Counted from the stretch's first letter, positions 6,450 to 13,578 are shown. The stretch: 13,842 nt of DNA from an uncultured Sulfurovum sp. (GCA_902727915.1 CACVAU010000088.1:1-13842); one strand, 5' to 3'. Translations and numbers: made by a program. Notes: generated by a model from the sequence alone, not told the origin.

Positions 6450-7841
6450 TTACAAGGCACTCGACTTAATCACCATGAGTTTCTGATTGCTCATCTCTTC
6501 CATGGCATCAGAAATTCCACCTAAACCAAGTCCTGAGTTTTTTGCACCTCCAAATGGCATCCAGTCTACTCTAAATGCTGTATGGTCATTTATCATTACG
6601 GCTGTTGCATTTAGTTTCTTCACTGCTTTCATGGCTACGTCAATGTTTTTTGTAAAAATAGCAGACTGAAAAGAGACATCCAATGCATTCGCTCTAGCAA
6701 TGGCTTCATCTATATTGTTATAAGCATAAACACAAACGACAGGACCAAATACTTCTTCAGTAGAAACGAGTGCATCATCACTTGGATTAAGTAAAACTGT
6801 AGGTTCGTAACAAACATCTGAAATACGTTTTCCACCTGTCAGAACTTGTGCACCTTTTTCTTCAGCTTCTTGTACCCACTCTTCCACACGGTTTACTTCA
6901 TTTGGATTAATAAGAGGACCTACTTCTGTGCTAGGATCAAGTTGATCACCTACCACAAGCTTTGAAGCATACGCACTTAATTTTTGAGCAACTTCATCAC
7001 AAATACTTTCATGAACAAAGACACGTTGTACTGAAACACAAACTTGTCCAGCATGGTAAAAACCACCTTTACCAATAGCAGGAATCAACTCATCCACATC
7101 AGCATCAGCTTCAATAATAACAGGTGCTACTCCTCCATGTTCCAGTGCTACACGTGTTCCATTTGCAACTTTAGAATTTAAGTACCAACCAACTTGTGCT
7201 GAACCAATAAACGTTAAAAAGTTAATTTTTGGTGATGTTGCCAAAAACTCTGAACCGTGACGGTCACAAACAACAGCTTGTGCCCACCCCTTAGGTAGTC
7301 CTGCTTCTTCTAAAATTTCTACTAAACGAACAGCTGACATAGGTGTCTGCATTGCAGGTTTTATGATAACCGTACAACCTGCTGCTAGAGCAGGAATTAC
7401 TTGATGTACAGCTAAATTAAAAGGATGGTTAAAAGCAGAAATAGCAGCAACCACACCAATGGGTTCTTTCATGGTGTATGCCATACGATTTGCTGAACTT
7501 AATGTGTGACCCATGGCAATCTCTCTACCTTCACCTTTACCCATCTCTTCTATGGCAAGTTGTACACCGTTAATAGCACGGTTTACTTCAACTTGTGAAT
7601 CCATCCATGGTTTTCCACCTTCACTAGAACAGAGTTTAGTAAGTCCTTCTACATCTGACTTCATAATCTCAATAACTTTTTCAAAGATAGCTACCATTTT
7701 ATATTTTGGTAAGCTATCTCTTTGTGTGTCAAAAGTCTCTCTTGCCAAATTTATGGCTTCTTTAACCTCATCAAGTGAAGATACCTTTACTTCACCAACC
7801 ACATGTCCATCAAACGGCGATGTTACTTCTATATTTTTCAT
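6450..7841 (-). CDS. NAD(P)-dependent aldehyde dehydrogenase
   Basis: 463 residues from the ATG at 7841 (a TTG at 7856 would add 5 residues inside the upstream gene and has no ribosome site). Standard ALDH landmarks are present: AISAFNHPFNLAVHQ (cofactor and active-site Asn), IIKPA with the NAD(P)-contacting Lys near 161, FIGSAQVG near 212-218, general base Glu near 234 in ALEHGG, nucleophile Cys near 268 in GQVCVSVQR, and EVFGPV and FGGAKNSGLG near the end. It oxidises an aldehyde to an acid in the cytoplasm. LEHGG in place of LELGG and the overall style recall the lactaldehyde/phosphonoacetaldehyde dehydrogenase branch, but the substrate cannot be set. It begins 2 nt after the stop of the ThDP enzyme, so the two are translationally coupled and probably act on linked substrates. 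Confidence 0.88.
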   Translation of the reverse strand: MKNIEVTSPFDGHVVGEVKVSSLDEVKEAINLARETFDTQRDSLPKYKMVAIFEKVIEIMKSDVEGLTKLCSSEGGKPWMDSQVEVNRAINGVQLAIEEMGKGEGREIAMGHTLSSANRMAYTMKEPIGVVAAISAFNHPFNLAVHQVIPALAAGCTVIIKPAMQTPMSAVRLVEILEEAGLPKGWAQAVVCDRHGSEFLATSPKINFLTFIGSAQVGWYLNSKVANGTRVALEHGGVAPVIIEADADVDELIPAIGKGGFYHAGQVCVSVQRVFVHESICDEVAQKLSAYASKLVVGDQLDPSTEVGPLINPNEVNRVEEWVQEAEEKGAQVLTGGKRISDVCYEPTVLLNPSDDALVSTEEVFGPVVCVYAYNNIDEAIARANALDVSFQSAIFTKNIDVAMKAVKKLNATAVMINDHTAFRVDWMPFGGAKNSGLGLGGISDAMEEMSNQKLMVIKSSAL

Positions 7842-7843
7842 TT

Positions 7844-9481
7844 TTATACCAAACAAGATTTATTTTTTAATAGTTCATTTAAGATACTATGATTAAGCGA
7901 ATAATCAACGGCTAAGTCAATTAAATGCACTCCTTTACTGTTTACTGCTTTATCTAGAACACTTATGAATTCTTCACAAGACTGAGGACAATGTCCAATG
8001 GCACCATATGATTCAGCATAAGTAATGAAATTAGGATTATTGTAGTCCAGACCATAATTGTCAAAGCCCATACCTTCTTGTTTCCATTTTATCATTCCAT
8101 AAGCATTATCATTAAGGATAATAATTACTAAATCCAATCCTAAACGTACAGCTGTTTCTAGCTCTTGTGAATTCATCATAAAACCACCATCTCCACAAAC
8201 AGCAACAACTTTTTTCTCAGGATAAAGAAGTTTTGCTGTCATTGCTGACGAAACTCCTGCACCCATGGTTGCTAATGCATTGTCAAGTAACATGGTGTTA
8301 GGGGCATAACATTTATAGTTTCTTGCAAACCATATTTTATAAACCCCATTGTCTAAAGTAATGATATCCTTTTCACCCATGATATCACGAATAATTTTAA
8401 CAGAACGTTGAGGTAAAATTGGAAAACGATTATCTTCAAAATACTTACTGATATGCGTTTCAGTCTCAACAATCACTCTTTTAAAATAAGAGAAGTCCCA
8501 ATGTTCAGGAATTTCTAATCGCTTAGTTAAAAGTGATATATTTGTAGAAATACTACCCAAAATATCCACTTGTGGGAAATACGTATGATCTACAGCCGAA
8601 GGAGAAAAATTCACATGAATTACTTTTTGACCTTCTTTCATTAAGAAAGGTGGCTTTTCAATAATATCATGTCCTATGTTAATAATTAAATCAGCTCTAT
8701 CAATGGCACAATGTAAAAAGTCATCATTAGATAAGGCAGCTGTACCTAAACAAAGAGGATGTCGTTCATCAACAACACCTTTCCCCATTTGTGTTGTAAA
8801 GAAAGGAATACCTGACGTTTCAATAAACTCTTTTAAAGGTGGATAAACGCATAAACGATTTGCTCCAGCTCCAATAAGAATTAATGGCATCGTTGCTTCA
8901 TACATAAGATTTAACGCTCTTCCTATACTTTTATCATCAGCAACAGGATAACGGTTGGAACCTACTTTAAAAAAATTTTCTTCAACCTCTTCAGCTGCAA
9001 TGTCTTCAGGAAGTTCTAAATGCACAGCCCCTGGACGCTCTTGTTGTGAAAGTTTAAAACTCTCACGTACCATGGCACCAATATTGTTACCATGAACAAT
9101 TTGCTTACTACATTTAGTCAGTGGTCTCATCATATCCACAATATCAACAATCTGGAAACGCCCTTGCTTACTCTTTTTAATCGGTTTCTGTCCTGTTATC
9201 ATTAACATAGGCATACCACCTAAGTTAGCATAAGCAGCTGGTGTTACTAAGTTTGTAGCACCTGGCCCAAGTGTAGCAAGACAAACACCTGTCTTTCCTG
9301 TCAAACGACCATAAGTTGCTGCCATAAACCCTGCACCCTGCTCGTGACGGGTTAAAATTAATTTAATGGATGAGTTTTTTAGGGAATTTAAAAAGTCTAA
9401 ATTCTCCTCGCCTGGAATACCAAAAATATATTTGACACCTTCATTTTCTAAAGCCTTAACAAATAAATCTGATGCTTTCAT
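7844..9481 (-). CDS. ThDP-dependent enzyme, acetolactate synthase large-subunit-like
   Basis: A 545-residue enzyme with the three-domain ThDP fold: N-terminal PYR domain with GIPGEENLDF, catalytic Glu47 in TRHEQGAGFMAATYGRLTG and GPGATNL; central domain about 190-330; C-terminal PP domain with the ThDP/Mg motif GDGGFMMNSQEL (from 430) and NDN (457-459). RFQIVDIVDMMRPLTK matches the acetolactate synthase signature region. Known members condense two pyruvates to acetolactate, but this subgroup also includes enzymes with other 2-oxo acid substrates. No small regulatory subunit (IlvN/IlvH) and no ilvC lie nearby, so a role in branched-chain amino acid synthesis is doubtful; coupling to an aldehyde dehydrogenase points to a catabolic or carboligase/decarboxylase role. 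The ATG at 9481 has AAGGAA about 6 nt upstream. Confidence 0.82.
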   Translation of the reverse strand: MKASDLFVKALENEGVKYIFGIPGEENLDFLNSLKNSSIKLILTRHEQGAGFMAATYGRLTGKTGVCLATLGPGATNLVTPAAYANLGGMPMLMITGQKPIKKSKQGRFQIVDIVDMMRPLTKCSKQIVHGNNIGAMVRESFKLSQQERPGAVHLELPEDIAAEEVEENFFKVGSNRYPVADDKSIGRALNLMYEATMPLILIGAGANRLCVYPPLKEFIETSGIPFFTTQMGKGVVDERHPLCLGTAALSNDDFLHCAIDRADLIINIGHDIIEKPPFLMKEGQKVIHVNFSPSAVDHTYFPQVDILGSISTNISLLTKRLEIPEHWDFSYFKRVIVETETHISKYFEDNRFPILPQRSVKIIRDIMGEKDIITLDNGVYKIWFARNYKCYAPNTMLLDNALATMGAGVSSAMTAKLLYPEKKVVAVCGDGGFMMNSQELETAVRLGLDLVIIILNDNAYGMIKWKQEGMGFDNYGLDYNNPNFITYAESYGAIGHCPQSCEEFISVLDKAVNSKGVHLIDLAVDYSLNHSILNELLKNKSCLV

Positions 9482-9629
9482 AATGTTTCCTTTAATTATA
9501 TTATCTCATAGTATATTCTTATTTTATAGCATTCCTATAACATATATAATTTTTTCCTCTTTTCATAGAAATAAATATTTTAATATTAAAATTTTTCCAA
9601 AACAAAATAAGCAACTAAGTCTTTTCATA
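9482..9629. other. AT-rich gap with weak promoter boxes for the ThDP enzyme
   Basis: Minus-strand CTATAAAA (9529-9522) is the best -10-like box for the downstream ThDP gene; a TATAAT at 9500-9495 lies too near the ribosome site to be useful. No gene is visible. Confidence 0.3.
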
Positions 9630-9638
9630 TTACTTAGT
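9614..9638 (-). terminator. Weak terminator-like hairpin of the PDC-sensor gene
   Basis: ACTAAGT (9614-9620) pairs perfectly with ACTTAGT (9632-9638) around an 11-nt loop that includes the stop codon of the minus-strand gene; a T-rich stretch follows on that strand. The stem is short and AT-rich. Confidence 0.35.
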
Positions 9639-10481
9639 ATGATTAATGGATAAAAAATTATAAACTCCTAAAGCAATGATAACAATCCCCACGCCCAAAA
9701 TAAGATAAAGTGCATGAATCATATCTGTATAGTCATGTAATGCGACCTTAAATACTACCATTAAAGCTTCAATCGAAAGGGCAATAATAATGGCAATGGA
9801 AAACTTAGTCAGTACCATGTCATCTTGACTCTCTTTCGCATAACTTTTAAAATACACTTCTCGCTCCAAAATGGTTTTGGCTAAATCAAAAATAGCAAGT
9901 CCCAAAGTAATAGAAACGATGGGTTTAAAAAGTGTGTCTAAAGTAAAACCATCCTCAATCAAATGACTAAAAAAAGAAAATAATGCATACCCAATCGCTA
10001 AAAATGCAAAAAATATTAGAGAAAATCCTATTAATTGATAAAAAAACTTTGTAAAACAATCAAAAGTTGGATGTAATTCAATGAGTCCTAAACGACCCAG
10101 CAGTTCACTCACCGAAAAATCCATAAAGACATAATGTTCTTTCTCTTTTTTCATAACAGTAATACAAATGTTGCCTGTTGCTGAACTAAGGTAGGGTTCA
10201 CTAATTGAAATCTGTTCATTTTTTTTAATAAGTTTTCTTTCTAAATACCTTCTGTCTTTTCCTTTTTCATCTTCTTTCACTTTATTTCTATAAATATTTG
10301 CTGTTATCTGTTGACAATGAGTATCAGCAATGTAAAGTAATTCCATTGATGGAAAACTTTTAAAATTCTCTTTGTAGCGTTCTACCTTATCATGTATTGC
10401 CCCATTATTTTTTAACGTATTCATAATGAAAGATTCTATCTCTTCCTTATGTTCATTATATATTTCTATAAATTTTTTCAT
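9630..10481 (-). CDS. PDC-sensor domain membrane protein with four C-terminal membrane helices
   Basis: A 283-residue protein. Residues about 1-135 look like a PDC/Cache-type sensor fold: a long N-terminal helix (MKKFIEIYNEHKEEIESFIM), FPSMELLYIADTHCQQIT, and the ligand-pocket pattern ISEPYLSSATGNICITVMKK followed by YVFMDFSVSELLG. Four hydrophobic segments follow at about 148-172, 184-204, 225-247 and 254-277. There is no kinase, GGDEF or chemoreceptor output domain. Unusually there is no N-terminal membrane helix or signal peptide before the sensor, so the domain would lie on the cytoplasmic side unless the topology is unusual. The ligand and role are unknown. The ribosome site before ATG 10481 is weak (AGAAGAAAAG). 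Stands alone on this strand. Confidence 0.7.
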   Translation of the reverse strand: MKKFIEIYNEHKEEIESFIMNTLKNNGAIHDKVERYKENFKSFPSMELLYIADTHCQQITANIYRNKVKEDEKGKDRRYLERKLIKKNEQISISEPYLSSATGNICITVMKKEKEHYVFMDFSVSELLGRLGLIELHPTFDCFTKFFYQLIGFSLIFFAFLAIGYALFSFFSHLIEDGFTLDTLFKPIVSITLGLAIFDLAKTILEREVYFKSYAKESQDDMVLTKFSIAIIIALSIEALMVVFKVALHDYTDMIHALYLILGVGIVIIALGVYNFLSINHTK

Positions 10482-10608
10482 CTTTTCTTCTATTTGTTTT
10501 AATTATATTAATTATAACACCATAAGGATATTTAAAAGGCAATATTATGATTAAATTTTAATCAATACTTAGCCCACATTAAAACATGTTTATTTAAAAT
10601 AAATTCCC

Positions 10609-10614
10609 TATAAT
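10609..10614 (+). promoter_or_regulatory. -10 box placed for a leaderless mRNA
   Basis: TATAAT ends 5 nt before the esterase ATG (10620). With transcription normally starting about 6-8 nt after the box, the transcript would begin at or next to the A of the ATG. There is no Shine-Dalgarno sequence. The box is preceded by ATTCCC, as is the TATAAT at 13217. Confidence 0.6.
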
Positions 10615-10619
10615 AAGCC

Positions 10620-11255
10620 ATGAAAAATTTAAAACTAAACAATGTATTTATCCCCTCGTCTGTTCCATCTAAAAAATTAATGATAATTCTCCATGGTCGT
10701 GGTGACTCTTCGGCTGGTTTTACATGGTTACCCCCATTTATTAATAAGGAAGATATGAACTACCTATTACTTGATGCTCCAAATGATTATTATGGTGGAT
10801 ACTCATGGTATGACTTAGCACCAAACCAAGAAGAAGGGATTCTCGATTCATCTCAAATACTCACAGACATTTGTGATGAACTTTTTGAAGAAGAATTTGA
10901 TGTATCTCAAAGTTTTCTATTTGGTTTTTCACAAGGTTCACTCTTAACTTTTGAATTTGGAGCAAGGTACCAAAAAGTATTTGCAGGATACATGGCTATC
11001 TCTGGTTATATTTATAATGCAGAAAAACTATTAGTAGAAATGAACCCCAAAGTTAAAAATGCTAGTTGGCTTTGTACGCATGGTACAGAAGATGCTGTAT
11101 TACCCTACTATACTTCTAAGGCACAGGTAAAAACTTTACAAGATGGTGGTTTTAACATAGATTTTAAAACTTATGAAAAAGAACATAATATTGATAGAGA
11201 AGAATTAGATATGTTGGTGAGGTGGGTAAGAGATACTGCTTCAAGTATCTCTTAG
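10620..11255 (+). CDS. Alpha/beta-hydrolase, carboxylesterase/phospholipase family
   Basis: A 211-residue serine hydrolase, the normal size for the YpfH/carboxylesterase family. Visible features: MIILHGRGDSSAGF (oxyanion-hole region, 21-34), nucleophile Ser105 in FGFSQGSLL, Asp158 in THGTEDAVLPYY and His189 in YEKEHNIDREEL, giving a full catalytic triad. There is no signal peptide or membrane helix, so it is cytoplasmic and would hydrolyse small esters or lysophospholipids; the substrate is not predictable. The start at 10620 has no ribosome site, but the -10 box directly before it suggests leaderless translation; the next internal ATG (residue 21) would delete the first strand. It converges with the Cache gene. 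Confidence 0.85.
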   Translation: MKNLKLNNVFIPSSVPSKKLMIILHGRGDSSAGFTWLPPFINKEDMNYLLLDAPNDYYGGYSWYDLAPNQEEGILDSSQILTDICDELFEEEFDVSQSFLFGFSQGSLLTFEFGARYQKVFAGYMAISGYIYNAEKLLVEMNPKVKNASWLCTHGTEDAVLPYYTSKAQVKTLQDGGFNIDFKTYEKEHNIDREELDMLVRWVRDTASSIS

Positions 11256-11269
11256 AGAAATATGTCCGA

Positions 11270-11287
11270 AGTCCTTAAATAAGGACT
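11270..11287. terminator. Terminator hairpin between convergent genes
   Basis: AGTCCTT and AAGGACT form a 7-bp stem with an AAAT loop, 14 nt after the esterase stop and 5 nt beyond the stop of the opposing Cache gene. On the plus strand it is followed by CTCTCTTACTTTTTC, a moderate U-rich tail; it could serve both directions. Confidence 0.55.
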
Positions 11288-11292
11288 CTCTC

Positions 11293-11772
11293 TTACTTTT
11301 TCTCTTTAGGGTCCGTACCATCATTTTTGTAAATACCACAACCAATAAGTTGCTTTTCACCAATTCCTTTTACAAATGAAGTTTTATCAGCTTCTTTTTC
11401 TGTAGTAGGATGTGTCCAAACATAATCAACCCAACCTTCACCATCAGCTTTTACTTTAGCAATAAAATCTGCAAACAGAGTATTTCCAGCTTTATCTTTA
11501 TAATCTAAAAGATTTTTACCTTTTAATGCTTTTTTAGGATGTGCTGTGATATTACCATCAAAGTCATTAGCAAAAATATACATGTCACCTTTAACCCATT
11601 TACTCTCTTTTTGATTAAACTCCTCAACACATTTAGCCACACCTACAACTTTACAATGTGCCACACCTGCTTCAATATGTGCTTTTACTTCATCCATTTC
11701 TGCTTGTGTTGCACCAAATGATAATGATGTACAAAGTGCTAAGACTGTACCAACTTTTATTAAATTTTTCAT
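11293..11772 (-). CDS. Secreted single-Cache-domain protein, periplasmic sensor or binding protein
   Basis: A 159-residue protein with a clear signal peptide (MKNLIKVGTVLALCTSLSFG, likely cut after Ala21). The rest is one small Cache domain of the sCache_2 type: IEAGVAHCKVVGVAKCVEEF, MYIFANDFDGNITAHPKKAL, GKNLLDYKD, EGWVDYVWTHPTTEKEADKT and the closing LIGCGIYK. Such domains bind small organic acids and usually sit in chemoreceptors or kinases; here the domain stands free in the periplasm with no membrane anchor. It might deliver a ligand signal to another receptor. Cys40 and Cys48 could form a disulfide. AAAGGAAAA lies about 8 nt before ATG 11772. Confidence 0.85.
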   Translation of the reverse strand: MKNLIKVGTVLALCTSLSFGATQAEMDEVKAHIEAGVAHCKVVGVAKCVEEFNQKESKWVKGDMYIFANDFDGNITAHPKKALKGKNLLDYKDKAGNTLFADFIAKVKADGEGWVDYVWTHPTTEKEADKTSFVKGIGEKQLIGCGIYKNDGTDPKEKK

Positions 11773-11806
11773 TTTTTTTCCTTTTGTTATTATTTAACCC
11801 TACCAC

Positions 11807-11818
11807 TTTAACGTTAAA
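11807..11818. promoter_or_regulatory. 12-bp palindrome upstream of the Cache gene
   Basis: TTTAACGTTAAA is a perfect palindrome 35 nt before the Cache gene start, in the likely promoter. A smaller CTAGC/GCTAG repeat lies at 11840-11857. A repressor site is possible; no regulator is indicated. Confidence 0.35.
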
Positions 11819-11902
11819 TACTTTGACTTTTATCAATTACTAGCCATTTAAAGCTAGGCATTTTAGGCAGGATGTATATTTGACCCACCTAGAACTATAT
11901 TT

Positions 11903-13048
11903 TTATTGCTCATTTATTTTTTCCAAAGCAAGTTCAAAACCATTATCAGCTGATTGACGGTACCATAAAGCTTCTTCTTGTAATGCTTTGGCTTCATCTT
12001 CATTTTCCCATACATACCAAAAAGCCATAAGGTATTGCATAAACTTATCATTCCCTGTTGCTAAAGCATACACATTTTCTCGATTTTCATAAAGATAATC
12101 TTCTAAACTATCTGAAAAACCTTTTTCTTCAAAAGTGTTTAATATCTTAATAAAAAATATTTTGGATTTATCATTCATATTGATAATGGAAAGAGGAAGC
12201 GTAGGAAAAGAATCACTTGGTTCAAAAAAGGCACAAAAGACAGAAGCCAAATTATTACCTTCTTCAGCTGCCCTAGAGATTTCTTCTTGAAAGCTTATAA
12301 TCTTTTCTCTATTTTGAGGATTAATTTCCCCTGTAATAATGTCTTCTATCACATCACTGTATGCTTCCATTAAATCATTTACTTTTTCATCTGTGTACTT
12401 TTTAACACCCAGCTTCGTCTCTGCTACTTTGGGTTCTTCTTTATTTTTCTTAAAGGTATCTAATAGCTCTTGGATTTTATCATCAGCATATTCTAACTTC
12501 TCCATAATAACTGTTTTCATATTTTTCATAGAAAACTTTAATGCAGAACCTGTTCCAACTTTTTTTCCCAGACTAACGTCTTCGTTAATCTTTTCTTCGT
12601 TAACAAATGGTATGGCTTCTTTATCATATTTTCCAATCTCCCAATGCTTCATTACCCCATCAAGGATTCTCATGGCTGTTTGAAACATTATTATTTCATT
12701 GGCTATATTATTTAAAAAATTAAGAAAAAGAAGTTGAATTTTTTCTATCTCCTCACGTTCTTCTTCAAATTTTTCTAATGCACCTAAGTATTCAGCTGGA
12801 TGAAATCCACTGTTCTTCACAAAATCTTGACTCAAAGCATCTCCCTGCCGTGCCATATCTAACTCTTGTAAAACAAACTTTCTAGCCAACTCTTCTGAAA
12901 TAATTGTTTCATTTATTTGTTGAACAAGTTTTCCTTGTTCTCTTTTCAATCCATTAACATAAAGTTTATCCTCAAACTCTTGTTGTACTTTTGTACGTTT
13001 CATACATTGTAAAGTAGAACTAAAAAAATTAAGTGCTGTGTGTATCAT
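11903..13048 (-). CDS. Hypothetical helical protein with a C-terminal Sel1-like unit
   Basis: A 381-residue, highly charged, mostly helical soluble protein that I do not recognise. No signal peptide or transmembrane segment is evident; the N-terminus MIHTALNFFSSTLQ is mildly hydrophobic. Residues about 85-130 (YLGALEKFEEEREEIEKIQL and the following NNIANEIIMFQ) are likely coiled or helical-bundle. The middle (175-230) is lysine- and glutamate-rich. The C-terminus, about 350-380, reads EDEAKALQEEALWYRQSADN then GFELALEKI, like a single Sel1/TPR-type repeat (A-WYR-A---G---A). Start ATG 13048 has AAGGAA 5 nt upstream. Stands alone; no function is proposed. Confidence 0.7.
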   Translation of the reverse strand: MIHTALNFFSSTLQCMKRTKVQQEFEDKLYVNGLKREQGKLVQQINETIISEELARKFVLQELDMARQGDALSQDFVKNSGFHPAEYLGALEKFEEEREEIEKIQLLFLNFLNNIANEIIMFQTAMRILDGVMKHWEIGKYDKEAIPFVNEEKINEDVSLGKKVGTGSALKFSMKNMKTVIMEKLEYADDKIQELLDTFKKNKEEPKVAETKLGVKKYTDEKVNDLMEAYSDVIEDIITGEINPQNREKIISFQEEISRAAEEGNNLASVFCAFFEPSDSFPTLPLSIINMNDKSKIFFIKILNTFEEKGFSDSLEDYLYENRENVYALATGNDKFMQYLMAFWYVWENEDEAKALQEEALWYRQSADNGFELALEKINEQ

Positions 13049-13216
13049 TTCATTCCTTGAATGCTATATAGAAGATTATTCTTAGGCTATTATTTTATCT
13101 AAATGTTGTTTTATCTCTTTCTAAAAAGAAGTTATTGACGTTCATATTATCAATCCAAATATAAGGTAGCGACCCTTCCCTTTTTATTTTGGACTAAATA
13201 CGTCTAAAATATTCCC
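13049..13216. other. Gap upstream of the permuted tRNA region
   Basis: AT-rich, no gene seen. Minus-strand TATATA near 13070-13065 may serve the 381-residue gene. A small AAGG/CCTT hairpin at 13163-13177 is followed by a T-rich stretch, a weak plus-strand terminator-like shape. Confidence 0.3.
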
Positions 13217-13222
13217 TATAAT
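13217..13222 (+). promoter_or_regulatory. -10 box for the permuted tRNA transcript
   Basis: TATAAT preceded by ATTCCC; the predicted transcript start is about 13229 (GTGCC). It is the only good -10 box before the tRNA-like segment and points in its direction. Confidence 0.5.
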
Positions 13223-13228
13223 TCTCTT

Positions 13229-13560
13229 GTGCCAAGGTAGTTTTAGCACTACCTACTTGCATATTTACCTTGTAAATGATGTATGAGTAATGCACAGGAG
13301 TTCCATATTATAGGTCATAGGTTCGATTCCTGTCACATCATAAGATCTGTAGCTCAGAGGTAGAGCAATAGTATTCCAAAAAATCTTTAAAGATTCATGT
13401 TAAATGAAATGGACTTAAAACCCATCTTACAAAAATTTTATGAATGACAAGTACTAGGGCATAGGTCTTGTAGTTATTTGAAAAGCTTAGGAACGTTACT
13501 CTTTATGGAGGGTAGCAAAACTCAGTAGACCTTTTAACTCCACCTTGCTCCGTAATGTCA
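13229..13560 (+). ncRNA. Candidate structured non-coding RNA carrying a permuted tRNA
   Basis: A gene-free stretch starting at a predicted transcription start. Upstream of the tRNA halves: CTTGTGC (13226-13232) can pair with GCACAGG (13292-13298) and enclose hairpins AGGTAGT/ACTACCT (13235-13241 with 13248-13254) and ATTTAC/GTAAAT (13262-13267 with 13271-13276). Downstream: the palindrome AATCTTTAAAGATT (13382-13395), ATTCAT/ATGAAT, ACAAG/CTTGT (13447-13451 with 13467-13471), AGGTCT/AGACCT (13463-13468 with 13527-13532) and GGAG/CTCC (13507-13510 with 13538-13541). Several short pairings compete, so the fold is not determined. The 3' end is set only by the ribosome site of the next stub. I could not identify conserved group I or group II intron core sequences. 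Confidence 0.4.
13301..13378 (+). tRNA. Circularly permuted tRNA-like sequence, anticodon UCC (Gly) if joined
   Basis: The 3' half comes first: loop TTCCAT (13301-13306), anticodon 3' stem ATTAT (13307-13311), variable loop AGGTC, T arm ATAGG-TTCGATT-CCTGT (13317-13333), acceptor strand CACATCA (13334-13340), then T as base 73. The 5' half follows at once: AGATCTG (13343-13349), TA, D arm GCTC-AGAGGTA-GAGC (13352-13366), A26, anticodon stem ATAGT (13368-13372), loop ATTCCA. Joined at the shared TTCCA it is a 72-nt tRNA body with a 5-bp anticodon stem (one G-U), U33, UCC, A37, and the tertiary partners U8-A14, G15-C48, G18-G19. C35, C36 and U73 fit glycine identity. Weak points: the acceptor has two mismatches (A1-A72, C5-C68), and CACATCA pairs better with TGATGTA at 13277-13283. 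It could be a relic rather than a working gene. Confidence 0.5.
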
Positions 13561-13578
13561 TCATTCAAAGGAGAAAAA

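Noticed and set aside
7513..7896. Plus-strand frame of 127 codons opposite the aldehyde dehydrogenase
   Set aside because: Serine-rich mirror of a coding strand with clear ALDH motifs; no independent evidence.
11658..11843. Plus-strand hydrophobic frame opposite the Cache gene start
   Set aside because: Leucine/phenylalanine-rich reading of the reverse of a signal peptide and AT-rich promoter; no ribosome site.
13277..13341. Stand-alone tRNA from TGATGTA to CACATCA
   Set aside because: The acceptor pairs over 6 bp, but there is no D arm, the body is about 8 nt too short, and the anticodon stem pairs properly only with the downstream half.
13229..13560. Permuted two-piece tmRNA
   Set aside because: A canonical D arm and full anticodon arm are present and no resume-codon reading frame or tmRNA 5' signature is seen.
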